From UBA7985 sp049612785 (GTDB lineage: Bacteria; Pseudomonadota; Alphaproteobacteria; UBA7985): 12,500 nucleotides of DNA. The notes beneath the pieces were generated by a model. It searched no databases, was not told the origin of the DNA, and saw nothing but the letters and a program-made list of their open reading frames with translations. Shown one piece after another: positions 6,713 through 12,500 of the stretch; the stretch's first letter is position 1, and every line of letters starts with the position of its first letter. A program made the position numbers and the translations under genes. Where the stretch lies: assembly GCA_049612785.1 (NCBI GenBank), contig JBMZBW010000080.1, forward strand, positions 1 through 12,500. The letters run 5' to 3'.

Positions 6713-8578
6713 ATGCCTTCACCTTCGCCCCGGCGACAAGATAGCCTGTTTGGGCGGTTATGGCGCTGGTACGACGGCCTGCTGACCATTGACCAGCCCA
6801 AGCCGCACGGTCCTACGCCCAATCGCCTGTTCTCCCACTTGCGGTACGCCTTGGGGCAGACGCGGATCATCGGACCGCTTCTGCCTATCGTGTCGATCCT
6901 GTCTGCAACGGCTTCGGCGATCATTCCGCTGGGCGTCGCTGTGGCCATCGATACCTTTGTGCTGCCGTCGGAAAGCCAGACCGAATGGCCGCTGGCGCTG
7001 TTCATTGCGGTGTTGATCGTTGCTTTTGTTGTGCCGGTCCTGCTGGAAGTCGTGTTCCTGGCACTGATGATGCCGCTGTTCCATGCCAAGTTCGTCACCC
7101 TCATGAAGCGGCACATGCACAAGCACCTGCAGGGCATGAGCTGGCGCTATTTCCAGAATGAGTTCGCCGGGCGGATCGGGACCAAGATCAATGCCATCGG
7201 TCAGTCAACGCACGACTTGCTGCACATTTACCTCGACCAGGTGTTTTACGTCGGCACGCTGGTGCTGGTGTCCTTGGGGGTGCTGGCCTACGTCAACATC
7301 TGGCTCATGGTGCCTATGGTGCTTTGGATGGGGCTGTTTGCGGGCAGTGTTGCCTTGCTTTACCCCATCGCTCAGCGGAAAAACAAGGTGGCATTCGAGG
7401 CCGCATCGACCATGAATGGTGCGCTGGTGGACACCTACACCAACGCGCAGACTGTGCAACTTTTTGCCCGCAATGATGTGGATGACGAGGTGATCATCGA
7501 TACCATGCGGGAAAACGCGCGTTTGCGGCAGGAAGCGAACATTTGGTTCTTCTTCATGGACAACGTTTTGATGCTGCTCAACTACCTGTTGATTGCGGTT
7601 CTGTTTGGCGTATCGATCCTGCTCTGGTCACGAGGTTGGGCCTCGGCGGGGGCCATTGCCGTGGCGCTGCCCATCGGGTTGCGTGTCACCGATACGGCGC
7701 ATTGGGTGATGCGGATCACCACTTCCATTGCTGAAGAATCCGGAACCTTGCAGGAGGCTTTGGACACCATCGCGGTTCCGCCTGATATGGTCGATGAGCC
7801 CGATGCGCCTGATCTGGTTGTTGCCCACGGGCGGATCCGGTTTGAAGGAGTTGGTTTTGCCTACGAAGGCAACGCGCCCATCGTGGAGGGGTTGAGTTTT
7901 GAGATTCAACCGGGTGAGAAAATCGCGCTGGTCGGGCCAAGTGGGGCGGGGAAGACGTCGCTGACCTCTTTGTTGCTGCGTCTGTTCGATGTTGATGCGG
8001 GGCGGGTGCTGATTGATGGGCAGGACATCGCGCGGGTGAACCGGAATTCGCTGCGCCAGCAGATCGCCATGGTTACCCAGGATACCTCGTTGTTGCACCG
8101 CTCCGTGGCGGACAACATACGATATGGCCAGCCCGAGGCGGATCAGGCTGTGGTAGAGGACGCCGCGCGCCGGGCCGGGGCTCACGATTTCATTCTTGGT
8201 TTGCGGGACAACGACGGTCGAGAAGGCTATCAGGCGCGCGTGGGCGAGCGGGGCGTGAAGCTCTCCGGCGGACAACGCCAGCGGATTGCTTTGGCGCGGG
8301 TGCTGCTCAAGGATGCTCCCATTGTGGTTTTTGACGAAGCCACCTCAGCACTGGACAGTGAAACCGAAGCACTGCTGCAGGAGCAATTGGCGCTGGTCTC
8401 TGGCGACAAAACCGTCATCACCATCGCCCACCGACTTTCGACCATTCAGCATGCGGATCGAATCTTCGTGATGGACGCAGGCCGCATCGTTCAGGAAGGC
8501 TCGCACGATGCTCTGATCAAGCGGGACGGTCTGTATTCAGAGCTTTGGTCGAGACAGGCCGGCGGGTTCAGTGGATGA
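6713..8578 (+). CDS. ABC exporter half-transporter (fused membrane and ATPase domains)
   Basis: 621 residues, typical of ABCB/MsbA-type exporters that act as homodimers in the inner membrane. The N-terminal part has about six membrane segments (roughly 51-80, 92-120, 177-195, 197-220, 278-306 and 311-326). The ATPase domain starts near 375 with A-loop Tyr384. Walker A is GPSGAGKT at 408-415, the exporter-type X-loop VGERG comes just before the signature LSGGQ at 517-521, Walker B is IVVFDE at 537-542 and the H-loop is His573. All catalytic residues are present, so it should be active. The transported substrate cannot be read from the sequence; drugs, lipids or peptides are all possible. AAGAGAG lies 4 nt before the ATG. 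The gene follows a small secreted protein by 43 bp, and its last 11 bp overlap the 3' end of the convergent gene. Confidence 0.93.
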   Translation: MPSPSPRRQDSLFGRLWRWYDGLLTIDQPKPHGPTPNRLFSHLRYALGQTRIIGPLLPIVSILSATASAIIPLGVAVAIDTFVLPSESQTEWPLALFIAVLIVAFVVPVLLEVVFLALMMPLFHAKFVTLMKRHMHKHLQGMSWRYFQNEFAGRIGTKINAIGQSTHDLLHIYLDQVFYVGTLVLVSLGVLAYVNIWLMVPMVLWMGLFAGSVALLYPIAQRKNKVAFEAASTMNGALVDTYTNAQTVQLFARNDVDDEVIIDTMRENARLRQEANIWFFFMDNVLMLLNYLLIAVLFGVSILLWSRGWASAGAIAVALPIGLRVTDTAHWVMRITTSIAEESGTLQEALDTIAVPPDMVDEPDAPDLVVAHGRIRFEGVGFAYEGNAPIVEGLSFEIQPGEKIALVGPSGAGKTSLTSLLLRLFDVDAGRVLIDGQDIARVNRNSLRQQIAMVTQDTSLLHRSVADNIRYGQPEADQAVVEDAARRAGAHDFILGLRDNDGREGYQARVGERGVKLSGGQRQRIALARVLLKDAPIVVFDEATSALDSETEALLQEQLALVSGDKTVITIAHRLSTIQHADRIFVMDAGRIVQEGSHDALIKRDGLYSELWSRQAGGFSG

Positions 8579-9053
8579 TTTTCAGCCGGCTGACCAGCTT
8601 GTCGATTTCGGTTTGTTGGTCACGGGTTGGGCCATCGTGGGCGCGCGCAACGCGCTGGACCATTGCGATATATTGCTGTCGTTCGATGTTGACCGTCTTG
8701 TGTTTGAGCACGTGGGCTACATCGCTGAGAATGGTTGAAGGATCATTATCGACGCTGATCACGTCTATCGCGCGGTCGACCAAGTTGATGGTTGCCTCTG
8801 CATGAATAGACAGGATCGAGGTGAGCTGCCGTTCGATGATCGAACGCTCCAGAATGCTGATTGGGCCCCGTACTTCGGCAATCGCAACCAGCAGCAGCAC
8901 AGCTGCACCGTTGGGCGTGTCGACAATCGGGGGGGCCTTGCGTTGAAACTGGTTAAGCCAGAGCGGGGTAATAATCTGATAACAAACCAAGCCCGCGCTT
9001 GCGAACATTAGGGCGGCCAGTGCAAACCAAATCAAATGGATGTTCTCATTCAA
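8568..9053 (-). CDS. Membrane-anchored TerB-like protein
   Basis: 161 residues. One hydrophobic segment (about 6-29) should anchor the protein in the inner membrane, followed by a Pro-containing linker and a helical cytoplasmic domain. Two similar halves can be seen: VAIAEVRGPISILERSII (56-73) and VARAHDGPTRDQQTEIDKLV (135-154). This pattern, a helix with 'A.ADG.....E' then another helix, marks the TerB/DjlA-N fold. No J domain follows, so it is not DjlA. TerB-fold proteins are tied to metal sensing and envelope stress, but the function here is not known. The frame opens at TTG 9053 just after an in-frame stop, with only a weak AAGA-type site. The first ATG (residue 16) would break the membrane helix, so I prefer the TTG. 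The 3' end overlaps the convergent ABC exporter gene by 11 bp. The TerB assignment is by eye. Confidence 0.72.
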   Translation of the reverse strand: MNENIHLIWFALAALMFASAGLVCYQIITPLWLNQFQRKAPPIVDTPNGAAVLLLVAIAEVRGPISILERSIIERQLTSILSIHAEATINLVDRAIDVISVDNDPSTILSDVAHVLKHKTVNIERQQYIAMVQRVARAHDGPTRDQQTEIDKLVSRLKIIH

Positions 9054-9125
9054 TAATCTTCAGTGACTGGTTCCATACCGTCTTAAAAATTGAAATTCAA
9101 ACATAATAAGCAATTCTGAGTGATA

Positions 9126-9165
9126 AACAGCAAAGGCCCATGTACTGTTAACGGCCTTTGCTGTT
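9126..9165 (-). terminator. 13-bp hairpin after the SH3b gene
   Basis: AACAGCAAAGGCC (9126-9138) and GGCCTTTGCTGTT (9153-9165) are exact inverted repeats with a 14-nt loop. On the minus strand the stem begins 12 nt after the stop of the gene at 9178-9669, as expected for a terminator. However, the bases that follow (TATCACTC) are not a proper T run, so it may instead protect the mRNA 3' end or be Rho-assisted. Confidence 0.55.
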
Positions 9166-9177
9166 CCAAGCAGAGTT

Positions 9178-9669
9178 TTACCACTTATGATTGCGATAAC
9201 TGAGCTCGCAAGCGGCAAGGTACTTTTTCGAAACATAGGCGGTCTTGCCATAGCCCAGTTCGGTTTTACACCAGTAGATGTTGCCGCTTGATGACGGTTG
9301 GCAGGTGGTAATGTGAATGCGCTGACCTTCCGCCAATTCTGCGACAACGCGATGGTTGGTCGACGGGCCGGAGCGTGCGTTGAGCCAGGACGTACCCCTG
9401 ACACACATGTCCGCGTGGACCTTCATCACGCTGACGGGTGCGGGCTTTGGTTGGTAGGAAGGGGGTTGCACGTGCTTGTAAGGTTCAGGCTGCGGTGCTG
9501 GTGCATGCAGAGCCTTGATCATCAGCTGGATGATTGTGGGCTGGGGCTGATGGTACTGAGGTTCTGGGTGGTGATGCTTGATGACGTGGGCGGAGGCAAC
9601 CGACGTCAAAAACATCCCGGTGAGGAGGAGACAGGCCACAGGCATGGCGCGAAAACAGAGCTTAATCAT
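9178..9669 (-). CDS. Secreted His/Pro-rich protein with a C-terminal SH3b domain
   Basis: 163 residues. A signal peptide (positive N-terminus, hydrophobic core at about 11-21, then SVASA) predicts cleavage near residue 27, leaving a mature protein that starts HVIKHHHPEP. Residues 30-80 form a Pro/Gln/His-rich linker. Residues about 87-152 are a bacterial SH3 domain (SH3_3 type), with the typical LNARSGPSTNHRVVAELAEGQ, then W133 and a final YVSKKYLA. Four Cys in the mature part (89, 123, 134, 154) could form disulfides, fitting the periplasm. Such domains often bind cell-wall peptides, but the ligand here is unknown. The start at 9669 is preceded by a purine-rich AGAAGA-like site. It is on the same strand as the TerB-like gene but separated from it by a hairpin, so probably a separate transcript. 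Confidence 0.82.
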   Translation of the reverse strand: MIKLCFRAMPVACLLLTGMFLTSVASAHVIKHHHPEPQYHQPQPTIIQLMIKALHAPAPQPEPYKHVQPPSYQPKPAPVSVMKVHADMCVRGTSWLNARSGPSTNHRVVAELAEGQRIHITTCQPSSSGNIYWCKTELGYGKTAYVSKKYLAACELSYRNHKW

Positions 9670-9901
9670 TCTTCTTTTTCTTCATTCAGAGCAAAAAAGT
9701 ATGTTTCGCTGATCGAGGGAGGTCATTTGGCTGACTCTGATTGGCTAACCTCAATCTTGAAAACACGGGAACATTAAGCCGCATAGGTTGTGTTAGGGCG
9801 GTTCATGCTAATAAATCAATGTTTAAATAAAATTTAATCGCATTAGAGTTCAGGAACGGTCAATTCAGCCGTCACAAAGCCTAAATTTGGCGCATAATCA
9901 G

Positions 9902-9926
9902 TGTTTGTGATGGTTGAGCACAAACA
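9902..9926. promoter_or_regulatory. Inverted repeat TGTTTGTG-N9-CACAAACA, possible operator
   Basis: Exact 8-bp arms (9902-9909 and 9919-9926) are separated by 9 bp, so their centres lie 17 bp apart. It sits 131 bp upstream of the SDR start. Size and symmetry fit a dimeric regulator site; a small RNA hairpin is the alternative. No known regulator consensus is recognised. Confidence 0.4.
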
Positions 9927-10045
9927 AATATCCAAGATGGACGAATCTGTAAGTCTGATACCGCTCTGCGCAGATGTCCTGTGTCACTTTTTTAGTGGTC
10001 CAATCGGTGCAGGTGCCTACAGTGAAGGCCTTGGTTATTCGAAAC

Positions 10046-10052
10046 GGAGGAA
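10046..10052 (+). promoter_or_regulatory. Ribosome binding site deciding the SDR start
   Basis: GGAGGAA lies 5 nt before ATG 10058. The frame is open upstream to 9974, but that start lacks such a site and would add 28 residues not seen in classical short-chain dehydrogenases. Confidence 0.8.
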
Positions 10053-10057
10053 TATCG

Positions 10058-10819
10058 ATGCTGCCGACACCAGCAACTATGTTTGACCTGTCTGGAAAGA
10101 CCGCTCTGGTTACCGGCGCAAGCCGCGGAATTGGGAAAGCGGCAGCCGAAGTTCTGGCAGGGGCGGGGGCTCATGTCACCTTAGCCGCGCGGACTGCGGC
10201 GGACATAGAAGCTGTCGCAGCGCATATTCGCGACAACGGCGGGTCGGCAGACACGGTAACCGCTGACTTGCTGGATCTGGAGCAGATTAATGCTCTGGCT
10301 GCGCGAGGGCCCTTCAACATTCTGTTCAACAACGCGGGCATGAACCGCCCTCAACCGTTCGATGAGGTGGATGTTGCGACCTATGACGCGGTTTTTGAGC
10401 TCAATGTCCGCTCCGCGTTTTTCATGGCGCAAGGCGTCGTGAAAGGCTTGCTGGCGGCAGGGCAGCCCGGCTCAATCATCCACGTTTCCAGTCAGATGGG
10501 GCATATCGGCGGTAAGAAGCGGACGGTTTATTGTGCCACCAAACACGCGGTCGAAGGGTTCTCCAAGGCCATGGCTCTGGATTTGGCCGAGCACGGCATT
10601 CGCTCCAACACCCTTTGTCCGACCTTCATTCGCACGCCGCTAACCGACCCTTATTTCAAGGATGAGGCGTTTATGGCGGAGACGCTGGGCAAAATTCCGC
10701 TGGGTCGGATCGGGGAGGTTGAGGATCTCATGGGGGCGGTGCTTTACCTGGCCTCGGATGCTTCGTCTTTGGTCACGGGAACATCACTGATGGTCGATGG
10801 CGGCTGGACCGCGCAATAG
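10058..10819 (+). CDS. Short-chain dehydrogenase/reductase, FabG-like
   Basis: 253 residues, the size of classical SDRs, with one Rossmann-fold domain in the cytoplasm. The cofactor motif TGASRGIG is at 19-26, NNAG at 91-94, the structural Asn at 116, and the catalytic Ser145, Tyr158 and Lys162 have the spacing of E. coli FabG (S138/Y151/K155). Arg45 at the end of the second strand (LAARTA) suggests NADP(H) rather than NAD(H). The C-terminal GTSLMVDGGW is the family ending. It reduces a keto group or oxidises an alcohol, but the substrate cannot be told; many such enzymes are annotated as 3-oxoacyl-ACP reductase or sugar/polyol dehydrogenases. It stands alone, with a 388-bp upstream region holding an inverted repeat and 94 bp before the next gene on the same strand. 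An alternative start is ATG at residue 8. Confidence 0.92.
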   Translation: MLPTPATMFDLSGKTALVTGASRGIGKAAAEVLAGAGAHVTLAARTAADIEAVAAHIRDNGGSADTVTADLLDLEQINALAARGPFNILFNNAGMNRPQPFDEVDVATYDAVFELNVRSAFFMAQGVVKGLLAAGQPGSIIHVSSQMGHIGGKKRTVYCATKHAVEGFSKAMALDLAEHGIRSNTLCPTFIRTPLTDPYFKDEAFMAETLGKIPLGRIGEVEDLMGAVLYLASDASSLVTGTSLMVDGGWTAQ

Positions 10820-10913
10820 GGCTTTGCGCAAATGCGCGGTTGTGGACCCTTGCGGTCGGAACTGGGCGCAGTAAGTAGGGGGCAGTAAACCGCGAGGAAC
10901 GGAGTCCCCCCTT

Positions 10914-11150
10914 ATGCAGCCTGTCACCTTTATCCTGATTTGGGTCATTGTCTGGTGGATGGTTTGGTTTGCCGTGCTGTCGTTCGGATTGCGTCAAGGA
11001 GAACGTGATGCCGATAGCGGCGCGCCGGATAACCCCAATCTGGTGCGTAAGGCGATTTTTGTGACTGTGGGAAGCTTCATCTTCACCGTTGTATTCGTCT
11101 GGCTTCTGGGCATCTTCGGCCCCCAGTTGCGAGCGATTCTTGAAGGCTAG
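10914..11150 (+). CDS. DUF1467 family two-helix membrane protein
   Basis: 78 residues with two membrane segments (about 4-24 and 46-68) joined by a short polar loop, GLRQGERDADSGAPDNPNLVRKA. The Pro/Asn-containing loop followed by Lys at the start of the second helix fits the DUF1467 family, small alphaproteobacterial proteins of unknown function commonly found next to proS, as here. A purine-rich GGAACGGAG lies about 9 nt before ATG 10914. Placing an essential tRNA synthetase next to it is a conserved habit of the group and does not by itself imply a shared function. The 627-bp gap to proS is long, so the two need not share a transcript. Confidence 0.85.
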   Translation: MQPVTFILIWVIVWWMVWFAVLSFGLRQGERDADSGAPDNPNLVRKAIFVTVGSFIFTVVFVWLLGIFGPQLRAILEG

Positions 11151-11163
11151 ACCGCTTCGGTCT
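11149..11163 (+). terminator. Small hairpin at the DUF1467 stop, weak terminator candidate
   Basis: AGACCG-ctt-CGGTCT forms a 6-bp stem starting in the stop codon. The following TCATATTCACATTTCATG is T-rich but not a continuous run, so termination here would be partial at best. Confidence 0.3.
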
Positions 11164-11253
11164 TCATATTCACATTTCATGTTTTAGAATGACCTAATGT
11201 AGCTGTTTGCAAGACAGCTGCGGCAAAAAACGTGGAATTTCAGGGCTTCAGGC

Positions 11254-11288
11254 AAAAATAAAGGCGAGCAGATCGGAATCTGCTCGCC
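11254..11288 (-). terminator. Leftward-facing intrinsic terminator
   Basis: Read on the minus strand, GGCGAGCAGAT pairs with ATCTGCTCGCC (11-bp perfect stem) around the loop TCCG, a UNCG-type tetraloop, and is followed at once by TTTATTTTTG. This is a textbook Rho-independent terminator in the minus direction. In the plus direction the stem is followed by CTTAAGGAG, so it would work poorly for DUF1467. No minus-strand CDS ends here. Confidence 0.75.
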
Positions 11289-11433
11289 CTTAAGGAGACA
11301 AAGGAACCTAGAACCTTGTTCGATTAAAGCTTTTGGCCACCACACCAAAGCGTCAAACCCGGTCCCGAACAGCGCTTTTTAGCGCTCGATAAACGGGCGC
11401 TGAAAAACTCTATTCTGGTGCATCAATCGGAAT

Positions 11434-11470
11434 GGTTCTGCCTTCCTCCCCACAAGCAATGAACAGAACC
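11434..11470 (+). repeat. Hairpin with an anti-Shine-Dalgarno-like loop
   Basis: GGTTCTG (11434-11440) and CAGAACC (11464-11470) enclose a 23-nt loop beginning CCTTCCTCCCC. In a plus-strand RNA this loop would be complementary to purine-rich ribosome binding sites, a feature of several alphaproteobacterial small RNAs. Read on the minus strand the loop is GGGGAGGAAGG. No transcript is proven. Confidence 0.35.
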
Positions 11471-11777
11471 TGACGCGCTCTCTGCGCTTTAAAGCGCTTG
11501 GTCCTTTAAGACCGTCGAGCGACTTGTCATTCGCTTGATGCCTGTCTCCTATGCCCCAGTGTCTCGCGAGGCGCAAGCACAAATGTGAAGCTTTTGTGAC
11601 TTCAGTTGATCAACCTGCTCAGTAAGTGAGCATATTAGGTTTACCTCATGTACTGGTCGGGTCGGCTTGTGGGGTCCAATGCTGGGATCAGAGCCGCGAA
11701 CAAAAAGGCTAGTCGGTCGAAGCCTGTGGGCCTAAAACGACCGCATAACCCTCATTGCTAGTTTGGAGCCGAACCAC

Positions 11778-12500
11778 ATGCGCTGGTCCCGCTATTTCCT
11801 GCCAACCATGAAAGACACCCCGGCAGAGGCTCAGATTGCCTCGCACCGTTACATGCTGCGCGCCGGTATGGTGCGCCAGAATGCAGCCGGGATTTATACC
11901 TGGTTACCCATGGGTCTGAAGGTCCTGTCCAAGATCGCCGACATTGTTCGTGACGAGCAGGCGCGGGCGGGGGCCAATGAAGTTCTGATGCCGACGATCC
12001 AGTCAGCAGAGCTGTGGCAGGAAAGCGGTCGCTTCGATGCTTACGGGCCAGAAATGCTGCGCTTCGAGGACCGTCATGGCCGCACCATGCTCTATGGTCC
12101 AACCAACGAAGAGATGATCACCGACATCTTCAAGCGGGATATTCAGTCGTACAAAAACCTGCCCATGAACCTCTACCATATCCAGTGGAAGTTCCGGGAT
12201 GAGGTGCGCCCTCGCTTTGGCGTGATGCGCGGGCGGGAATTCCTGATGAAAGACGGTTACAGCTTTGACGTGGACAAGGAAGCGGCTGAGCTGGCGTACA
12301 AGAAGGTCTTCATTTCTTACCTGCGAACCTTCCGCCGCCTTGGTCTGACGGCCATTCCGATGCAGGCGGATACGGGACCGATTGGCGGTGATCTGAGCCA
12401 CGAATTTTTGATTCAGGCTGAAACCGGCGAGTCCGAGGTGTTCTTCGACAGCGCGATTTCTGGTGATAAGGCGTTCACCGAAGATCTCACCAGCGATGCC
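11778..12500 (+). CDS. proS: Prolyl-tRNA synthetase, N-terminal part (3' end outside window)
   Basis: Charges tRNA-Pro with proline in the cytoplasm; a class II synthetase. The first 241 codons are present and the frame is open at the right edge. The N-terminus MRWSRYFLPTMKDTPAEAQI is of the alphaproteobacterial type. Class II features are AAGIYTWLPMG (36-46), the TNEE loop at 109-112, motif 2 FRDEVRPRFGVMRGREF at 139-155, and GPIGGDLSHEF near 200-210. The alphaproteobacterial enzymes are short, about 440 residues, and lack most of the editing insertion; the window ends near where that insertion would begin, so this cannot be tested. Start at ATG 11778 with GGAG nine bases upstream. It follows DUF1467, as is common in this group. 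Confidence 0.97.
   Translation, partial: MRWSRYFLPTMKDTPAEAQIASHRYMLRAGMVRQNAAGIYTWLPMGLKVLSKIADIVRDEQARAGANEVLMPTIQSAELWQESGRFDAYGPEMLRFEDRHGRTMLYGPTNEEMITDIFKRDIQSYKNLPMNLYHIQWKFRDEVRPRFGVMRGREFLMKDGYSFDVDKEAAELAYKKVFISYLRTFRRLGLTAIPMQADTGPIGGDLSHEFLIQAETGESEVFFDSAISGDKAFTEDLTSDA

Larger units (their letters stand above)
9670..10057. other. Divergent intergenic region between the SH3b gene and the SDR gene
   Basis: 388 bp without a convincing gene. It holds an AT-rich island at about 9809-9838 that stands out from the GC-rich surroundings. Within it AATCAATGTTTAA (9814-9826) is one mismatch from the IHF consensus. A clear inverted repeat lies at 9902-9926. These suggest promoter and regulator sites for the two divergent genes, but I cannot place -35/-10 boxes with confidence. 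The 61-codon frame at 9901-10086 runs into the SDR gene in another frame and has no family resemblance. Confidence 0.5.
11151..11777. other. Long structured intergenic region before proS
   Basis: 627 bp without a convincing protein gene on either strand. It is dense in short perfect inverted repeats: GGCGAGCAGAT/ATCTGCTCGCC (11263-11288), AGCGCT-tttt-AGCGCT (11371-11386), GGTTCTG/CAGAACC (11434-11470), the palindrome GCGCTTTAAAGCGC (11484-11497), GGTC/GACC (11500-11513), GTTGATCAAC (11605-11614) and TGCTCA/TGAGCA (11616-11632). I recognise no tmRNA, RNase P, SRP or tRNA signature. One or more small RNAs, and the proS promoter, are the likely content. The proS ribosome binding site GGAG is at 11765-11768. 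Confidence 0.55.

Noticed and set aside
7628..8275. 215-codon open frame on the minus strand opposite the ABC exporter
   Set aside because: It lies opposite the ATPase domain, whose motifs are all intact; no domain or ribosome binding site seen.
9901..10086. 61-codon frame upstream of and overlapping the SDR gene
   Set aside because: It overlaps the SDR start in another frame, has no family resemblance and no good ribosome binding site.
11341..11470. Possible SRP RNA or 5S rRNA fragment (GGTCCCGAAC; GGGGAGGAAGGCAG on the minus strand)
   Set aside because: Only short words match; the SRP domain IV GGAA loop with its paired internal loop and the 5S secondary structure are absent.
11379..11582. 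67-codon minus-strand frame before proS, lying just upstream of the leftward terminator
   Set aside because: Basic, low-information sequence without a clear start site and full of hairpin-derived codons. If the region is transcribed leftward, a non-coding RNA is more likely, though a small protein cannot be excluded.

Overview
The window looks like ordinary chromosomal DNA from an alphaproteobacterium. It is GC-rich. The small two-helix DUF1467 protein lies directly upstream of proS, an arrangement I know from alphaproteobacteria. The ProS N-terminus is also of the alphaproteobacterial type. I cannot fix the order or genus from the sequence. I see no tRNA, rRNA, CRISPR array, transposase, integrase or prophage gene.

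Layout, left to right. (1) Positions 1-1525, minus strand: the N-terminal 508 codons of glycogen phosphorylase (glgP), cut by the window edge. (2) 1526-1902: a divergent intergenic region with a hairpin-rich leader. (3) 1903-5795, plus strand: a two-gene unit, propionyl-CoA synthetase (prpE) then acetyl-CoA synthetase (acsA). The genes are 29 bp apart and probably co-transcribed. The paralogs differ at two pocket positions, which fits one enzyme for propionate and one for acetate. (4) 5796-6096: a GC-rich block of three short-loop hairpins and a longer palindrome. (5) 6097-8578, plus strand: a small exported protein resembling the PCu(A)C copper-chaperone fold but lacking its His/Met ligands, then a complete ABC exporter half-transporter. 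(6) 8568-9669, minus strand: a membrane-anchored TerB-like protein and a secreted His/Pro-rich SH3b protein, separated by a 13-bp hairpin. The exporter and the TerB-like gene converge and overlap by 11 bp. (7) 10058-10819, plus strand: a FabG-like short-chain dehydrogenase. (8) 10914-11150, plus strand: the DUF1467 protein. (9) 11151-11777: a 627-bp interval with no convincing protein gene but many hairpins, including an intrinsic terminator that faces leftward although no minus-strand CDS ends there. (10) 11778-12500, plus strand: the first 241 codons of proS.

Functionally, the left half is central carbon metabolism: storage-glucan breakdown and short-chain fatty acid activation. The middle is cell-envelope functions. 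The right end is a conserved housekeeping neighbourhood. I do not see a clear undescribed multi-gene system. The leads most worth checking are the ligand-less PCu(A)C-like protein, the possible unannotated RNA before proS, the composite palindrome after acsA, and the structured prpE leader.
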